Notes: generated by a model not told the origin, from the sequence alone. A DNA stretch of 64,000 nucleotides from Cellulomonas sp. KRMCY2 (GCF_000526515.1 NZ_JAGF01000001.1:1550001-1614000), one strand, 5' to 3'. Shown: positions 38,535 to 46,447, numbered from the stretch's first letter. Translations and numbers: made by a program.

Positions 38535-39596
38535 GTGCCCGATAGCCGCGAGCTGGCAACGGCGATCCTGCTGTTGGGCTTCCTCATCTTCGGGCTGACG
38601 GTTCGTAAGGTCCGTGAGCAGATCCCATCCATCCTTCGGTCGGCGGCGCCGCTCGCGTGGCTATTCGTCGTGTATCTCACGTCCGCTTCGGCCCTCGTCT
38701 GGGGTGCCTGGTCGATCGGACTCTGGACCCCGGACCTCTGGTGGTCCACGCTCATCGTCGTCTTTGGGCTCGGCATCGCCCTCGTATCGAGCGCGGTGAA
38801 CGCCCGCAGCGTTCACGCGCTTTGGGACGCGGTGGCAGGCAAGACCCTTGGTGCGGCCATCTTCCTTGGCCTGTACACCAACGTCGCCACGTTCCCGCTG
38901 GTCGTGGAGATCGTGCTCCAAGCGCTGGCGACACTCGCGGCGATGCTCAGAGTCGTCGCACACCACCAGGGCGAGAAGCCCGTGCGGCAACTCGCCGACG
39001 CGGTTCTGTGGCTGATCGGCTTGGCCCTGGTGACGCGGACAACGATCGTCCTCGCCCATGGGATGCGAATCGGCGAATGGCTGACCTTGCTGAAGCAGGT
39101 GCTCCTCAGCATCTGGTTCCCGTTCGCGCTCGTTCCGCTCCTGTACTTGGTGTCCTACCTGAGCACCGTGGAGATGGCTGTCGTCGGAGTCCGGATCGTC
39201 AAGCCTCAAGACATCGAGAAGTGGCCCATCATGAGGCGCTTCGTGCTCGCGTTCCGGCTTCGTCTCTCTCTGGCGGCTGGCTTCGACCGAACCTGGGGTC
39301 GCCGATACGCAAGTTCTGAGGACTCGCGAGCACGGCGCGGGGTCCTCGCTCGGTTCCGCGAGGTCGAACGCCCGAGGTTCGAACTGCCGAAGCCCCCACC
39401 TCTTGCTCGGCTCAAACGCATCCTCAGGCGGCCTGATGGGTTTGCCGCGGGGTCCCGAGCACCTTGCACAGATGCTTCACGCGAAGCCGCCCGGATGGGA
39501 GTGGATGGCTTTCGGTGCCCAACTCTGGATCGGAGTGGCGAGCCAGCGCGAGGGACGCCGCGCACACCGGCGCGGCCACGCGACGCGAACGAGTGA
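38535..39596 (+). CDS. Integral membrane protein of unknown function
   Basis: A protein of about 353 residues with some six to seven hydrophobic segments ('ELATAILLLGFLIFGLTVRK', 'PLAWLFVVYLTSASALVWGA', 'WWSTLIVVFGLGIALVSSAV', 'VLLSIWFPFALVPLLYLVSY') and a basic cytoplasmic tail. I do not recognise the family. GTG 38535 is preferred because GAGGTGG precedes it; GTG 38523 and 38526 are close alternatives. The last ~50 residues (Arg/Pro/Ala-rich) overlap the next gene in another frame and look out of character, so the true end may be earlier or a frameshift may be present. Confidence 0.6.
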   Translation: MPDSRELATAILLLGFLIFGLTVRKVREQIPSILRSAAPLAWLFVVYLTSASALVWGAWSIGLWTPDLWWSTLIVVFGLGIALVSSAVNARSVHALWDAVAGKTLGAAIFLGLYTNVATFPLVVEIVLQALATLAAMLRVVAHHQGEKPVRQLADAVLWLIGLALVTRTTIVLAHGMRIGEWLTLLKQVLLSIWFPFALVPLLYLVSYLSTVEMAVVGVRIVKPQDIEKWPIMRRFVLAFRLRLSLAAGFDRTWGRRYASSEDSRARRGVLARFREVERPRFELPKPPPLARLKRILRRPDGFAAGSRAPCTDASREAARMGVDGFRCPTLDRSGEPARGTPRTPARPRDANE

Positions 39597-40086
39597 TGAC
39601 CGGCTCGATTCACAGGACGCGATCCCGCACCTCGCCGATGCGATCGGGGCGGGAGGACGCCTGCCTGGGTCGATCGACGACATCTTCGATGAGACGCGCC
39701 AGGAACGGGCGTTCGGGCCGCCTGGTGAGCCTGGGAGCCCTGCCGAGATCCGGCTAATGGCAAACGAGTTCATCTCGATCTATGTGGCCCTCATGGACTG
39801 GGGCAACGAAGTGCGTGGGACCCGGGTGCCCTTCCGCTACAGGCGCGCCTACCGCGCCTCGGCTCGGATGATGGACGGCCCCATCGAGCAACTCCGCCAT
39901 TTCGTCGCGTCGCTCGCCGATCAACTCGATGCCCTCCCGGAGCACTTCGCGAGCGGTTCGAAGCGCCAACTCAACATCACGCTGACGCTCACGCTCTCGA
40001 TTCGCCCAGAGGACCAGGCACGCTTCGACCGAGCGCTGAGCCGACGTGGCAACGGACTGACTGGAGCCCCGCCGTCGGCGCTGTAG
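39436..40086 (+). CDS. Hypothetical protein overlapping the membrane protein gene
   Basis: A 216-residue protein from ATG 39436: 'MGLPRGPEHLAQMLHAKPPG' and 'WEWMAFGAQLWIGVASQREG', then a helical region with 'MANEFISIYVALMDWGNEVR' and a C-terminal 'LNITLTLTLSIRPEDQARFD'. It is a soluble unknown. It overlaps the preceding frame by about 160 bp, an unusually long same-strand overlap. Either a coupled pair, or one gene split by a frameshift. An ATG at 39403 is also in frame. Confidence 0.55.
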   Translation: MGLPRGPEHLAQMLHAKPPGWEWMAFGAQLWIGVASQREGRRAHRRGHATRTSDDRLDSQDAIPHLADAIGAGGRLPGSIDDIFDETRQERAFGPPGEPGSPAEIRLMANEFISIYVALMDWGNEVRGTRVPFRYRRAYRASARMMDGPIEQLRHFVASLADQLDALPEHFASGSKRQLNITLTLTLSIRPEDQARFDRALSRRGNGLTGAPPSAL

Positions 40087-40137
40087 CGTCCGGCCAACCC
40101 GTCGATCGTTCGCCCATCGGTCGGATCATCCGGGACC

Positions 40138-40143
40138 TAGGCT
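40138..40143 (+). promoter_or_regulatory. -10 element of a probable leaderless promoter
   Basis: TAGGCT is followed by six bases and ATG 40150. Confidence 0.5.
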
Positions 40144-40149
40144 CGGCTC

Positions 40150-40575
40150 ATGCTGCTGCCGGAGCCGGATGACATGTGTGTCCTCTTGGTTCGCACGGAT
40201 TACTCCGGCAACTCCGCGTGGCGGGCCGCCGTCAACGCGGCGACTGCCGTGTACGACATCGGCGACTTCGAGCGGATTGGCGCCTGCCTGCAGCTGGTCG
40301 AGGCGCCCGAGCTGGCTGGCCTGACACCGCCCGATCTGGTGCTGCTGCCTCGCGCGGGCTACCTCTCCCACCTCGCGGTCGCGGACGCCCGCACAATGAC
40401 CGACCTGACGATCTTGTTCGTCGACCTCAACGAGTACAACGAGCAGGTTGGGCGTACCTTCCGGGCGGTTCCACAGGAGGTCGAGCCGATCACAGCCAAT
40501 CTCGCCCTTGCGAACATGGACTTCTTCGAGTTCGCCGACTCGGCAGACCCAGACGGCATCTTCCGCGGCTTCTAG
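40150..40575 (+). CDS. DUF6924 domain protein
   Basis: A 141-residue acidic protein: 'MLLPEPDDMCVLLVRTDYSG', 'NSAWRAAVNAATAVYDIGDF', 'PDLVLLPRAGYLSHLAVADA', ending 'SADPDGIFRGF'. The 'LvRTDySgnsAW' opening and the 'D..GIFRGF' end match the actinobacterial DUF6924 family of unknown function. Start ATG 40150 stands six bases after a TAGGCT box. Confidence 0.75.
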   Translation: MLLPEPDDMCVLLVRTDYSGNSAWRAAVNAATAVYDIGDFERIGACLQLVEAPELAGLTPPDLVLLPRAGYLSHLAVADARTMTDLTILFVDLNEYNEQVGRTFRAVPQEVEPITANLALANMDFFEFADSADPDGIFRGF

Positions 40576-40637
40576 GCCCTTGGCCACCGTCCCGGTTCTC
40601 GACGTGCGCCCGCGCGGACATGCCGCGCCGACAGCGG

Positions 40638-40871
40638 CTACCAGCCCATGTCGTGAGCGACTTCAGCTCGGGCAGCATCGATCTGTTCCTGGGTCACACC
40701 TGGTACGTCAGTCTCGGTCTCCAACCGGGTGAGCAAGTCCATCAGCGCCTGCTTCTCCGCCGGGTGAGTGATGGGCACTGTGTTGAGATCAACCGACATC
40801 AGCCAGTCGAAGAGGACGATGGCGTCGGATCTCCACAACTCGATGCTGACCTTGGGCAGGGGCTGATGCAT
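40638..40871 (-). CDS. Small conserved hypothetical protein
   Basis: A 77-residue acidic protein: 'KVSIELWRSDAIVLFDWLMS', 'NTVPITHPAEKQALMDLLTR', ending 'DAARAEVAHDMGW'. The segment layout recurs in small actinobacterial proteins, often found near mobile or toxin-antitoxin genes, without a known function. No signal or membrane helix. ATG 40871 is the only start. Confidence 0.65.
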   Translation of the reverse strand: MHQPLPKVSIELWRSDAIVLFDWLMSVDLNTVPITHPAEKQALMDLLTRLETETDVPGVTQEQIDAARAEVAHDMGW

Positions 40872-40970
40872 GTGACGATCATCGCAGCGGATGTCTGCCG
40901 CCCGCGCTCATGCTGCCGCCTGCGGGCAGCCCTCGGGTCCCTCGCGCCTTCCCCTATCGGGCCCTCTTCG

Positions 40971-40991
40971 CTATGGCACGTTATGGCACGA
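40971..40991. repeat. Right 21-bp direct repeat, possible att site
   Basis: CTATGGCACGTTATGGCACG plus one base. It contains its own 10-bp direct repeat (TATGGCACGT, TATGGCACG) and matches 34178-34198 at 18 of 21 positions. It lies about 70 bp beyond the 3' end of tRNA-Gly, a usual location for island attachment sites. Confidence 0.4.
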
Positions 40992-41059
40992 GCCGACCAG
41001 AACAAGGGTCTCAGGGAGGTCGGACAGAGCCGCTACAACGCCCTGGCCTGCGAAAATAC

Positions 41060-41133
41060 TGGAGCGGGTGACGGGAATCGAACCCGCGCTATCAGCTTGG
41101 GAAGCTGAAGTTCTGCCACTGAACTACACCCGC
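41060..41133 (-). tRNA. glyU: tRNA-Gly (anticodon CCC)
   Basis: 74 nt including an encoded CCA. Acceptor stem GCGGGTG/CACCCGC; anticodon stem TCAGC/GCTGA with loop TTCCCAA (anticodon CCC, reads GGG); T-arm GCGGG-TTCGATT-CCCGT. It marks the right edge of the accessory island. Confidence 0.95.
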
Positions 41134-41279
41134 GAGCGCCTGGTCTCCCAGGCACGCGCGACGATCATACCCATCCACGACGCCGTGGCCGAAGCGTGTC
41201 CCACGAGCGACTGCGCGCCTGCGCGGGACGCCGGTCGGCCGGCCGCCGGGTCGGATCGTGGCCCAAGCATCTCGTGATC

Positions 41280-41307
41280 ATGCACATATTCTGTCCACAG
41301 GCTTGTG
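41280..41307 (+). promoter_or_regulatory. Conserved upstream block of ncRNA copy B
   Basis: ATGCACATATT then CTGTCCACA (41291-41299) and the near-palindrome CACAGGCTTGTG (41296-41307). It matches the block before copy A at 10689-10716. TATTCT inside it could be a -10. CTGTGGACG near 41336 is a second, inverted DnaA-box-like site. Confidence 0.45.
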
Positions 41308-41361
41308 TGTCGAGGGCAGGATCGTGCGGCAGGGGCTGTGGACGACGCTGTGCACACCAAG

Positions 41362-41799
41362 CTCCCAGAAAGTGCCTTGTCGAACTGCTTGCGGGCGGTT
41401 CTCGACCAGGACTACAACTACGTCATCGGCAAGGACGGACCGCCGCACCGACCAGGGAAACCTGGGACGTACCCACCGGGGAACCCCGGGAGGATCCGAC
41501 CGGGGAGACCTGGGAGGAACCGCCTATGGAGACTCGGACGGGATGGCGGGCCTGAGCTGCTGGGGCTGACCGGAGAACGGTGGACCACCTCGAAGGGGAG
41601 ACCCGGAGAGCTGCGGATGGCGTCGCAGGCGTCCGAACGGACCGGAAGGCTGATCGTCACCGATCGTCCCTTCGCGGGAGACCGCGCAGCACCTTCGGCC
41701 GCATCGCCAGAGCGGAGCAGTCGGGTCCGGGCAACTGGACCTGGCGCTCGTCGATCGCACGAGGCCCCTCGGACGCTTACTCCGAGGGGCTTTCGTGCG
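41362..41799 (+). ncRNA. Large structured ncRNA, copy B
   Basis: About 440 nt, paralogous to 10770-11187. Helices: CCAGG-GAAA-CCTGG (41452-41465), CCGGG-GAAC-CCCGG (41476-41489), CCGGG-GAGA-CCTGG (41500-41513), GGG-GAGA-CCC (41595-41604), CGCGG-GAGA-CCGCG (41673-41686), GTCCGG-GCAA-CTGGAC (41725-41740) and the 3' hairpin 41756-41799. Compared with copy A, the first helix changes a G-C to an A-T pair, the fifth swaps ACGG/CCGT for GCGG/CCGC, and most loops stay GNRA. GTGGACCACCTCGA and GAGAGCTGCGGATGGCGTCG are identical blocks. Its gene neighbours differ from those of copy A. The 5' end is approximate. Confidence 0.8.
41756..41799 (+). terminator. 3' hairpin of ncRNA copy B
   Basis: CGCACGAGGCCCCTCGGA pairs with TCCGAGGGGCTTTCGTGCG around CGCTTAC. 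The upper stem and loop are identical to copy A. The lower stem differs on both sides and still pairs. Confidence 0.7.
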
Positions 41800-41808
41800 T
41801 CTCGGGAC

Positions 41809-41934
41809 GGATCGTGCCGGCGACCCGGATCGTGCCGGCGACCCGGATCGTGCCGGCGACCCGGATCGTGCCGGCGACCCGGATCGTGCCGGCGACCCGG
41901 ATCGGCCCGGCGACCCGGATCGGCCCGGCGACCC
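41809..41934. repeat. Seven-unit 18-bp tandem repeat
   Basis: Five copies of GGATCGTGCCGGCGACCC followed by two of GGATCGGCCCGGCGACCC, with no spacers. It lies between the ncRNA 3' hairpin and the stop codon of the acetyltransferase. The unit contains GCCGGC, so hairpins are possible. Confidence 0.95.
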
Positions 41935-41946
41935 CCGCGGCGCTGC

Positions 41947-42279
41947 TCAGGCCCAGCTCTCGACGAGCTCCTGGTACTCGGGGTGCCGGCGGATGAACGC
42001 CGCGATGAACGGGCACAGCGGGACGATCCGCCGGCCGCGCAGCCGGACGTCGTCGAGCGCCCCGCGCGCCAGGAGCGTGCCGAGTCCCTGTCCGCTGTGG
42101 GCGTCGTCGACCTCCGTGTGCAGGAAGACCATCGGATCACCGTCCTGCGGGCCCGCGCGGTAGGCGCTGAACCCCGCGACCACGCCGCCGACGACGATCT
42201 CGTACCGGGACCGCGCGTCGTCCCGTCGGACCTCGGGGCCGCCGGCCGCGGCGACCGGCTCCTGGGCGGATCCGCTCAC
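41947..42279 (-). CDS. GNAT family N-acetyltransferase (YjdJ/NATD1 type)
   Basis: A 110-residue minimal acetyltransferase: 'RSRYEIVVGGVVAGFSAYRA', 'MVFLHTEVDDAHSGQGLGTL' (acetyl-CoA loop Q-G-L-G), 'LARGALDDVRLRGRRIVPLC' and the typical ending 'FIAAFIRRHPEYQELV'. The substrate is unknown. AAGGAGG lies eight bases before GTG 42279 and directly abuts the upstream GTG at 42288, so 42279 is the start. Confidence 0.88.
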   Translation of the reverse strand: MSGSAQEPVAAAGGPEVRRDDARSRYEIVVGGVVAGFSAYRAGPQDGDPMVFLHTEVDDAHSGQGLGTLLARGALDDVRLRGRRIVPLCPFIAAFIRRHPEYQELVESWA

Positions 42280-42385
42280 GGCAGTCACCTCCTTCGGGCT
42301 GCACCCACCCTAGGCCGCGCCCTCCGGCGTGCACCTCGGTAGCGTCGGGGTGCTGGGGTGCCGTGCACGCAGATCGGAGGGGCCG

Positions 42386-43414
42386 ATGACCAACCTCGAG
42401 ACGGTTCCGCCCGAGCTGGTCTGCGACGGCCGCCCGGCGCGCGCACCCGATGGCGTGGCGGAGGTCGCGGCCGGTCCCGGACCCGCGCAGGTGCTGAGCG
42501 CGCGCGACGTCCCGCTCGGCGGCCTGCGCGCGATGACGGTGCGTCGCACCCTGCCCCAGCGTGGCCGCTCGTTCATCGGCGCCTGGTGCTTCTGCGACCA
42601 CTACGGGCCCGACGACGTCACGGTCACGGGCGGGATGTCCGTCGCCCCCCACCCGCACACCGGGCTGCAGACGGTGAGCTGGCTGTTCAGCGGCGAGATC
42701 GAGCACCGCGACAGCCTCGGCACGCACGCGATGGTCCGCCCCGGCGAGCTCAACCTGATGACCGCGGGGTACGGCATCAGTCACTCCGAGGTCTCGACAC
42801 CCGCGACGACCGTGTTGCACGGCGTGCAGCTGTGGACCGCCCTGCCCGAGCCGGACCGTGACACGGCGCCGGCCTTCGAGCACCACGTCCCGCCCGTCGT
42901 CCACCTGCCCGACGCCGAGCTCCGGGTGTTCCTCGGGTCGCTCGGCGGGTCGACGTCGCCGGTGCGTACCTACTCCCCGCTGGTCGGTGCGGAGATCCTG
43001 CTGAGCGCCGGAGCGCTGCTGCGGCTCGACGTCGACCCTGCCTTCGAGCACGGCGTCCTGGTCGACGCGGGGGCCGTCTCCGTCGACGGTCGGCAGGGGG
43101 CACCCGGAGAGCTTGTCTACCTGCCGACCGGCCGCGGCCAGGTCACGCTGCAGGCGGGCGGCGTTGTCGGCGGTCCTGGTGTTCGGCTGCTCCTGATCGG
43201 CGGGCTGCCGCTGGGCCAGCAGATCGTCATGTGGTGGAACTTCATCGGGCGGTCCCACGACGAGGTGGTGGCTGCGCGGTCGCAGTGGCAGGCGGAGATC
43301 GGCGCCGGCCCCGCCGGGGCAGCGGTGACGCGGTCGCGGTTCGGCATCGTGCCGGGGCTCGACCCGCTGCCTGCGCCCGGGCTTCCAGGGATCCGGCTCA
43401 TCCCGCGGGAGTGA
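42386..43414 (+). CDS. Pirin family protein
   Basis: A 342-residue bicupin. The N-terminal cupin holds the metal ligands: 'VAPHPHTGLQTVSWLFSGEI' (HxH) and 'GELNLMTAGYGISHSEVSTP' (H, E). The C-terminal half has 'PVRTYSPLVGAEILLSAGAL' and 'LLLIGGLPLGQQIVMWWNFI', diagnostic of pirins. Some pirins oxidise quercetin; others act as redox-sensing regulators. Nothing here distinguishes them. ATG 42386 follows GGAGGGG. Confidence 0.92.
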   Translation: MTNLETVPPELVCDGRPARAPDGVAEVAAGPGPAQVLSARDVPLGGLRAMTVRRTLPQRGRSFIGAWCFCDHYGPDDVTVTGGMSVAPHPHTGLQTVSWLFSGEIEHRDSLGTHAMVRPGELNLMTAGYGISHSEVSTPATTVLHGVQLWTALPEPDRDTAPAFEHHVPPVVHLPDAELRVFLGSLGGSTSPVRTYSPLVGAEILLSAGALLRLDVDPAFEHGVLVDAGAVSVDGRQGAPGELVYLPTGRGQVTLQAGGVVGGPGVRLLLIGGLPLGQQIVMWWNFIGRSHDEVVAARSQWQAEIGAGPAGAAVTRSRFGIVPGLDPLPAPGLPGIRLIPRE

Positions 43415-43483
43415 CCGGTCACAATCACCCTCCGTCTGGACCTAGGCTGAGCGTGCGGGGGACCGAACAGCTGGAGGTGCGGC

Positions 43484-44221
43484 GTGGCATACGAGACGAA
43501 TGACCTGACCGGAACGGTCGTCGCGATCACCGGGGCGAGCGCGGGAATCGGCCGTGCGACCGCCCTGATGCTCGCCGAAGCCGGCGCGAACGTCGTGCTC
43601 GCAGCGCGCCGGACCGAGCGGCTGGACGAGCTCGTCGAGCAGATCGGCCCCGACCACGCCCTGGCCGTGCAGACCGACGTCCGTGACCCGGAGCAGAACC
43701 GCGCGCTGGTCGCGGCAGCCGTCGCGCGCTTCGGCCACCTCGACACCCTGGTCGCCAACGCCGGCATCGGCATGTACGGCGCGATCATGGACGCCGAGGA
43801 CGACGACCTCGAGCGGATGCTCGACGTCAACCTCGCCGGCACCGTGTGGTCGGTCCGGGCGGCAGTCCCGGAGCTCCGCCGCAACGGCGGCGGCGACATC
43901 ATCATCGTCGCCAGCGTCGCGGGCATGCGCGGCGACAGCAACGAGGCCGTATACGCGGCGACCAAGCACGGTCAGATGGGCCTCGCCGGCGCGCTGGACC
44001 GCGAGCTGCGCCGCGAGGGCATCCGGGTCACGGCCCTGTGCCCGGCCGGTGTGACGACCGAGTTCGCGATCGGGGCCGGCCGCACCGAGGGCGACCCCGT
44101 CCTCGAGGCGTTCCTCCAGCCGGAGGACATCGCGTTCCAGGTGCTGACCTGCCTGAAGCAGCCGCGCCGCATGCGCAGCACGCTGTGGAGCATCTGGAGC
44201 ATGGCGCACGACCTGCCCTGA
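43484..44221 (+). CDS. SDR family oxidoreductase
   Basis: A 245-residue classical short-chain dehydrogenase. The cofactor loop is 'AITGASAGIGRATALMLAEA' (TGxxxGxG), with 'LAARRTERLDEL' after strand 2 (the Arg suggests NADP preference), 'LVANAGIGMYGA' (NAG), catalytic Ser in 'IIIVASVAGMRGD' and 'YAATKHGQMG' (YxxxK). The substrate is unknown. The GTG at 43484 has GGAGG upstream, and TAGGCT at 43442-43447 is a probable -10. A strong hairpin follows the stop. Confidence 0.9.
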   Translation: MAYETNDLTGTVVAITGASAGIGRATALMLAEAGANVVLAARRTERLDELVEQIGPDHALAVQTDVRDPEQNRALVAAAVARFGHLDTLVANAGIGMYGAIMDAEDDDLERMLDVNLAGTVWSVRAAVPELRRNGGGDIIIVASVAGMRGDSNEAVYAATKHGQMGLAGALDRELRREGIRVTALCPAGVTTEFAIGAGRTEGDPVLEAFLQPEDIAFQVLTCLKQPRRMRSTLWSIWSMAHDLP

Positions 44222-44229
44222 GGTGTGGA

Positions 44230-44265
44230 GCGTGGCGTGAGCGGCACCATGCCGCCACGCCACGC
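44230..44265 (+). terminator. Strong hairpin after the SDR gene
   Basis: GCGTGGCGTG pairs with CACGCCACGC, and inside it GCGGCA pairs with TGCCGC around CCA, leaving one bulged A: 16 bp in all. No U-tract follows. It separates the SDR gene from the dcd promoter. Confidence 0.7.
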
Positions 44266-44271
44266 ACCCGC

Positions 44272-44277
44272 TAGCGT
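44272..44277 (+). promoter_or_regulatory. -10 element of dcd, leaderless
   Basis: TAGCGT lies six bases before GTG 44284. This spacing supports 44284 over the GTG at 44278 that abuts the box. Confidence 0.55.
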
Positions 44278-44283
44278 GTGGCC

Positions 44284-44859
44284 GTGCTGCTCTCCGACCG
44301 TGACATCCGTGCCGAGCTCGACTCCCAGCGGATCCTGCTGGACCCGTACGACCCGGCGATGATCCAACCGTCCAGCATCGACGTCCGGCTGGACCGGTAC
44401 TTCCGGCTGTTCGACAACCACAAGTACCCGGTGATCGACCCGGCCGTCGACCAGCCGGACCTGACCCGCCTGGTCGAGGTCGAGGGCGACGAGTCGCTCG
44501 TCCTGCACCCCGGTGAGTTCGTCCTCGGCTCGACGTACGAGGCGGTGACCCTGCCCGACGACGTCGCGGCGCGTCTCGAGGGCAAGTCGTCGCTCGGCAG
44601 GCTCGGCCTGCTGACGCACTCCACGGCCGGCTTCATCGACCCCGGATTCACCGGGCACGTGACCCTCGAGCTGTCCAACGTCGCGACGCTGCCGATCATG
44701 CTCTGGCCCGGGATGAAGATCGGCCAGATGTGCTTCTTCCGGTTGTCCTCACCGTCCGAGCACCCGTACGGCTCGTCCGCCACCGGTTCGCGCTACCAGG
44801 GCCAGCGTGGCCCGACGGCGTCCCGCTCGTTCCAGAACTTCCACCGCACCCGCGTCTGA
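44284..44859 (+). CDS. dcd: dCTP deaminase
   Basis: A 191-residue enzyme of pyrimidine deoxynucleotide synthesis that deaminates dCTP. Signatures are '[20 protein letters not shown]' (substrate strand), '[14 protein letters not shown]'-type loop here '[20 protein letters not shown]' (E-G-K-S-S), '[18 protein letters not shown]' and the flexible C-terminal '[19 protein letters not shown]'. Length and the '[10 protein letters not shown]' segment resemble the actinobacterial bifunctional dUMP-forming type, which also acts as dUTPase. That subtype is inferred, not proven. Confidence 0.95.
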   Translation: MLLSDRDIRAELDSQRILLDPYDPAMIQPSSIDVRLDRYFRLFDNHKYPVIDPAVDQPDLTRLVEVEGDESLVLHPGEFVLGSTYEAVTLPDDVAARLEGKSSLGRLGLLTHSTAGFIDPGFTGHVTLELSNVATLPIMLWPGMKIGQMCFFRLSSPSEHPYGSSATGSRYQGQRGPTASRSFQNFHRTRV

Positions 44860-44930
44860 CCGGCGCGAGCGGAGCGTTCCGCGCTCGCGTCGAGCGAACC
44901 GCACTCGTGTTCGTGTTCGTCGAGCGTTCG

Positions 44931-45190
44931 TGTGGAGCGAACCGTGCTCGTGTGGAGCGAACCGCGCTCGTGTGGAGCGAACCGCGCTCGTGTGGAGCGA
45001 ACCGCGCGACACACCGGGCGTGTCCGGTACCGAACGCTCCACTCGAGCGTCGAACGGTCCACACGAGGTACCGAACGCTCCGCACGGGTGTCTAGCGCTC
45101 CACTCGAGCGTCGAACGCTCCACACGAGGTACCGAACGCTCCACTCCAGCGCGGAACGCTCCACTCGAGCGCCGAACGCTCCACTCGGGC
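44931..45190. repeat. Head-to-head array of ~20-bp repeats
   Basis: Left part: four units of TGTGGAGCGAACCGCGCTCG at an exact 20-bp period (44931-45007, last unit partial). Right part (about 45031-45190): about eight inverted-type units of the form CGAACGCTCCACTCGAGCG, again near 20-bp spacing, some linked by GAGGTAC. GTGGAGCG and CGCTCCAC are reverse complements, so the halves can pair. The stretch 44860-45241 has no convincing gene. Confidence 0.85.
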
Positions 45191-45241
45191 GATGCCGGGG
45201 GTGGGCGACCGTGCCGACGCATGTCGGCAACACGGTCGACC

Positions 45242-45247
45242 TAGGCT
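45242..45247 (+). promoter_or_regulatory. -10 element of a probable leaderless promoter
   Basis: TAGGCT lies six bases before ATG 45254, just after the repeat array. Confidence 0.5.
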
Positions 45248-45253
45248 CGGGGC

Positions 45254-46333
45254 ATGGCCCTACCACCACTCGACCCGAGCTCCGACGACGCCACACGTCG
45301 CCACCTGCTCGTCCTGCCGGCCGACGTCGGCCCGGACGAGCTCGAGACCCTCGCCGTGAGCCGGTTCCCCCGGGCAGCCTGGGAGGTGGAGCCGACGGCG
45401 GCCTCGGCCCGCACCGGCGGTGGCGCCCGGGGCCCCCGCGTGCCGGTGTCGCCTGCCGGGATCCTGCGACTGTCCCGGCACAGCACCCTGCACGGACCGT
45501 TCACCATCGATCGGACGACGGCCACCGCCCTCGGTCTGCCCATGTCGGCCGGGATCGCGTACGTCGTGCACGCGACGGTCGAGCGCGGTGAGCGACCGTG
45601 GCCGACCGGCGGGGACCGGGACGGACTGCGCCGAGCGTTCCCCGACGGGCTGCCGGTGCGCGACGAGGAGCGCACCGTCGCGTGGCTCGTCGCCGCGGCC
45701 CGCCGGCTGGGCGGGGCGGTCAGAGCGGCTCCGCCGCGGGCGGGTGTCGCCGGTGCGCTCCTCGTCCCGGACCCGGCGGCCGCCGTCGACCTGACCGTGT
45801 GGACCGACATCTGGCTCGAGCCCGAGGCCGCACTGGCGGTCATCCGACAGGCCGTCCCGCGTGCCTACCTGAACCTGCCGAGCGGGCGGTGGAACGGCCC
45901 ACCGCAGGGCACCGGCGAACGACCGGTCCCGGGGACGGAGGCCATGGACCCGGCCCGACGTCGGGCCCTGCACGCCGCCGCCGACGATCACGACATCTCC
46001 AACCTCACCTCACCGCCGCCGATGCGCGCCTACGGGGCGCTCGCGGACCTGGACCTGGACGGGATGCTGGCTGTCGAGGTCAGTGGCGAGACGCGACTGC
46101 CGCCGGTGATCGCCGCGGTGCCGTGGGCCGCCCAGGGCGCTGTGGCCTATCGCGTGCGCTGGGAGCCCGCGGACCTGGAGGACATGGAGTCCGAGCGGCC
46201 CTCGTTGTCGCACCGCGTGGCACGGGGCCGCGCGACGCCCCTGGTGATCGCGGTCGCGCGGGCGATCCACAAGGCCGTGCACGGCGAGATCACCGACGCG
46301 ATGGACTTCGTCGTCGACCCGCTCGACCTCTGA
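45254..46333 (+). CDS. Conserved hypothetical protein
   Basis: A 359-residue soluble protein I do not recognise. It has two halves: an N-terminal alpha/beta part with 'LLVLPADVGPDELETLAVSR' and a tyrosine/proline-rich centre, and a C-terminal region 'LPPVIAAVPWAAQGAVAYRV' ending 'IHKAVHGEITDAMDFVVDPL'. No signal peptide, membrane helix or known catalytic motif. ATG 45254 follows a TAGGCT box by six bases. Convergent with the iron-sulfur protein gene. Confidence 0.65.
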   Translation: MALPPLDPSSDDATRRHLLVLPADVGPDELETLAVSRFPRAAWEVEPTAASARTGGGARGPRVPVSPAGILRLSRHSTLHGPFTIDRTTATALGLPMSAGIAYVVHATVERGERPWPTGGDRDGLRRAFPDGLPVRDEERTVAWLVAAARRLGGAVRAAPPRAGVAGALLVPDPAAAVDLTVWTDIWLEPEAALAVIRQAVPRAYLNLPSGRWNGPPQGTGERPVPGTEAMDPARRRALHAAADDHDISNLTSPPPMRAYGALADLDLDGMLAVEVSGETRLPPVIAAVPWAAQGAVAYRVRWEPADLEDMESERPSLSHRVARGRATPLVIAVARAIHKAVHGEITDAMDFVVDPLDL

Positions 46334-46447
46334 CCCGCTGGACCTCTGACCTGGTCGACCGCTGACTCGGTCGCTCGCTGCTCCCCCGAGCGTCCTGTCT
46401 GGCCGCCTCGGCCCTCGGGCGCTCGACGGGGCTGTGGGGAGGGTCGG

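Noticed and set aside
34178..40991. Complete integrative element or prophage
   Set aside because: No integrase, relaxase, capsid or replication gene between the repeats; only a possible remnant island.
41809..41934. CRISPR array
   Set aside because: 18-bp units are contiguous with no spacers, and no cas genes are present.
44931..45190. CRISPR array
   Set aside because: Units of 20 bp abut one another, change orientation and have no unique spacers.
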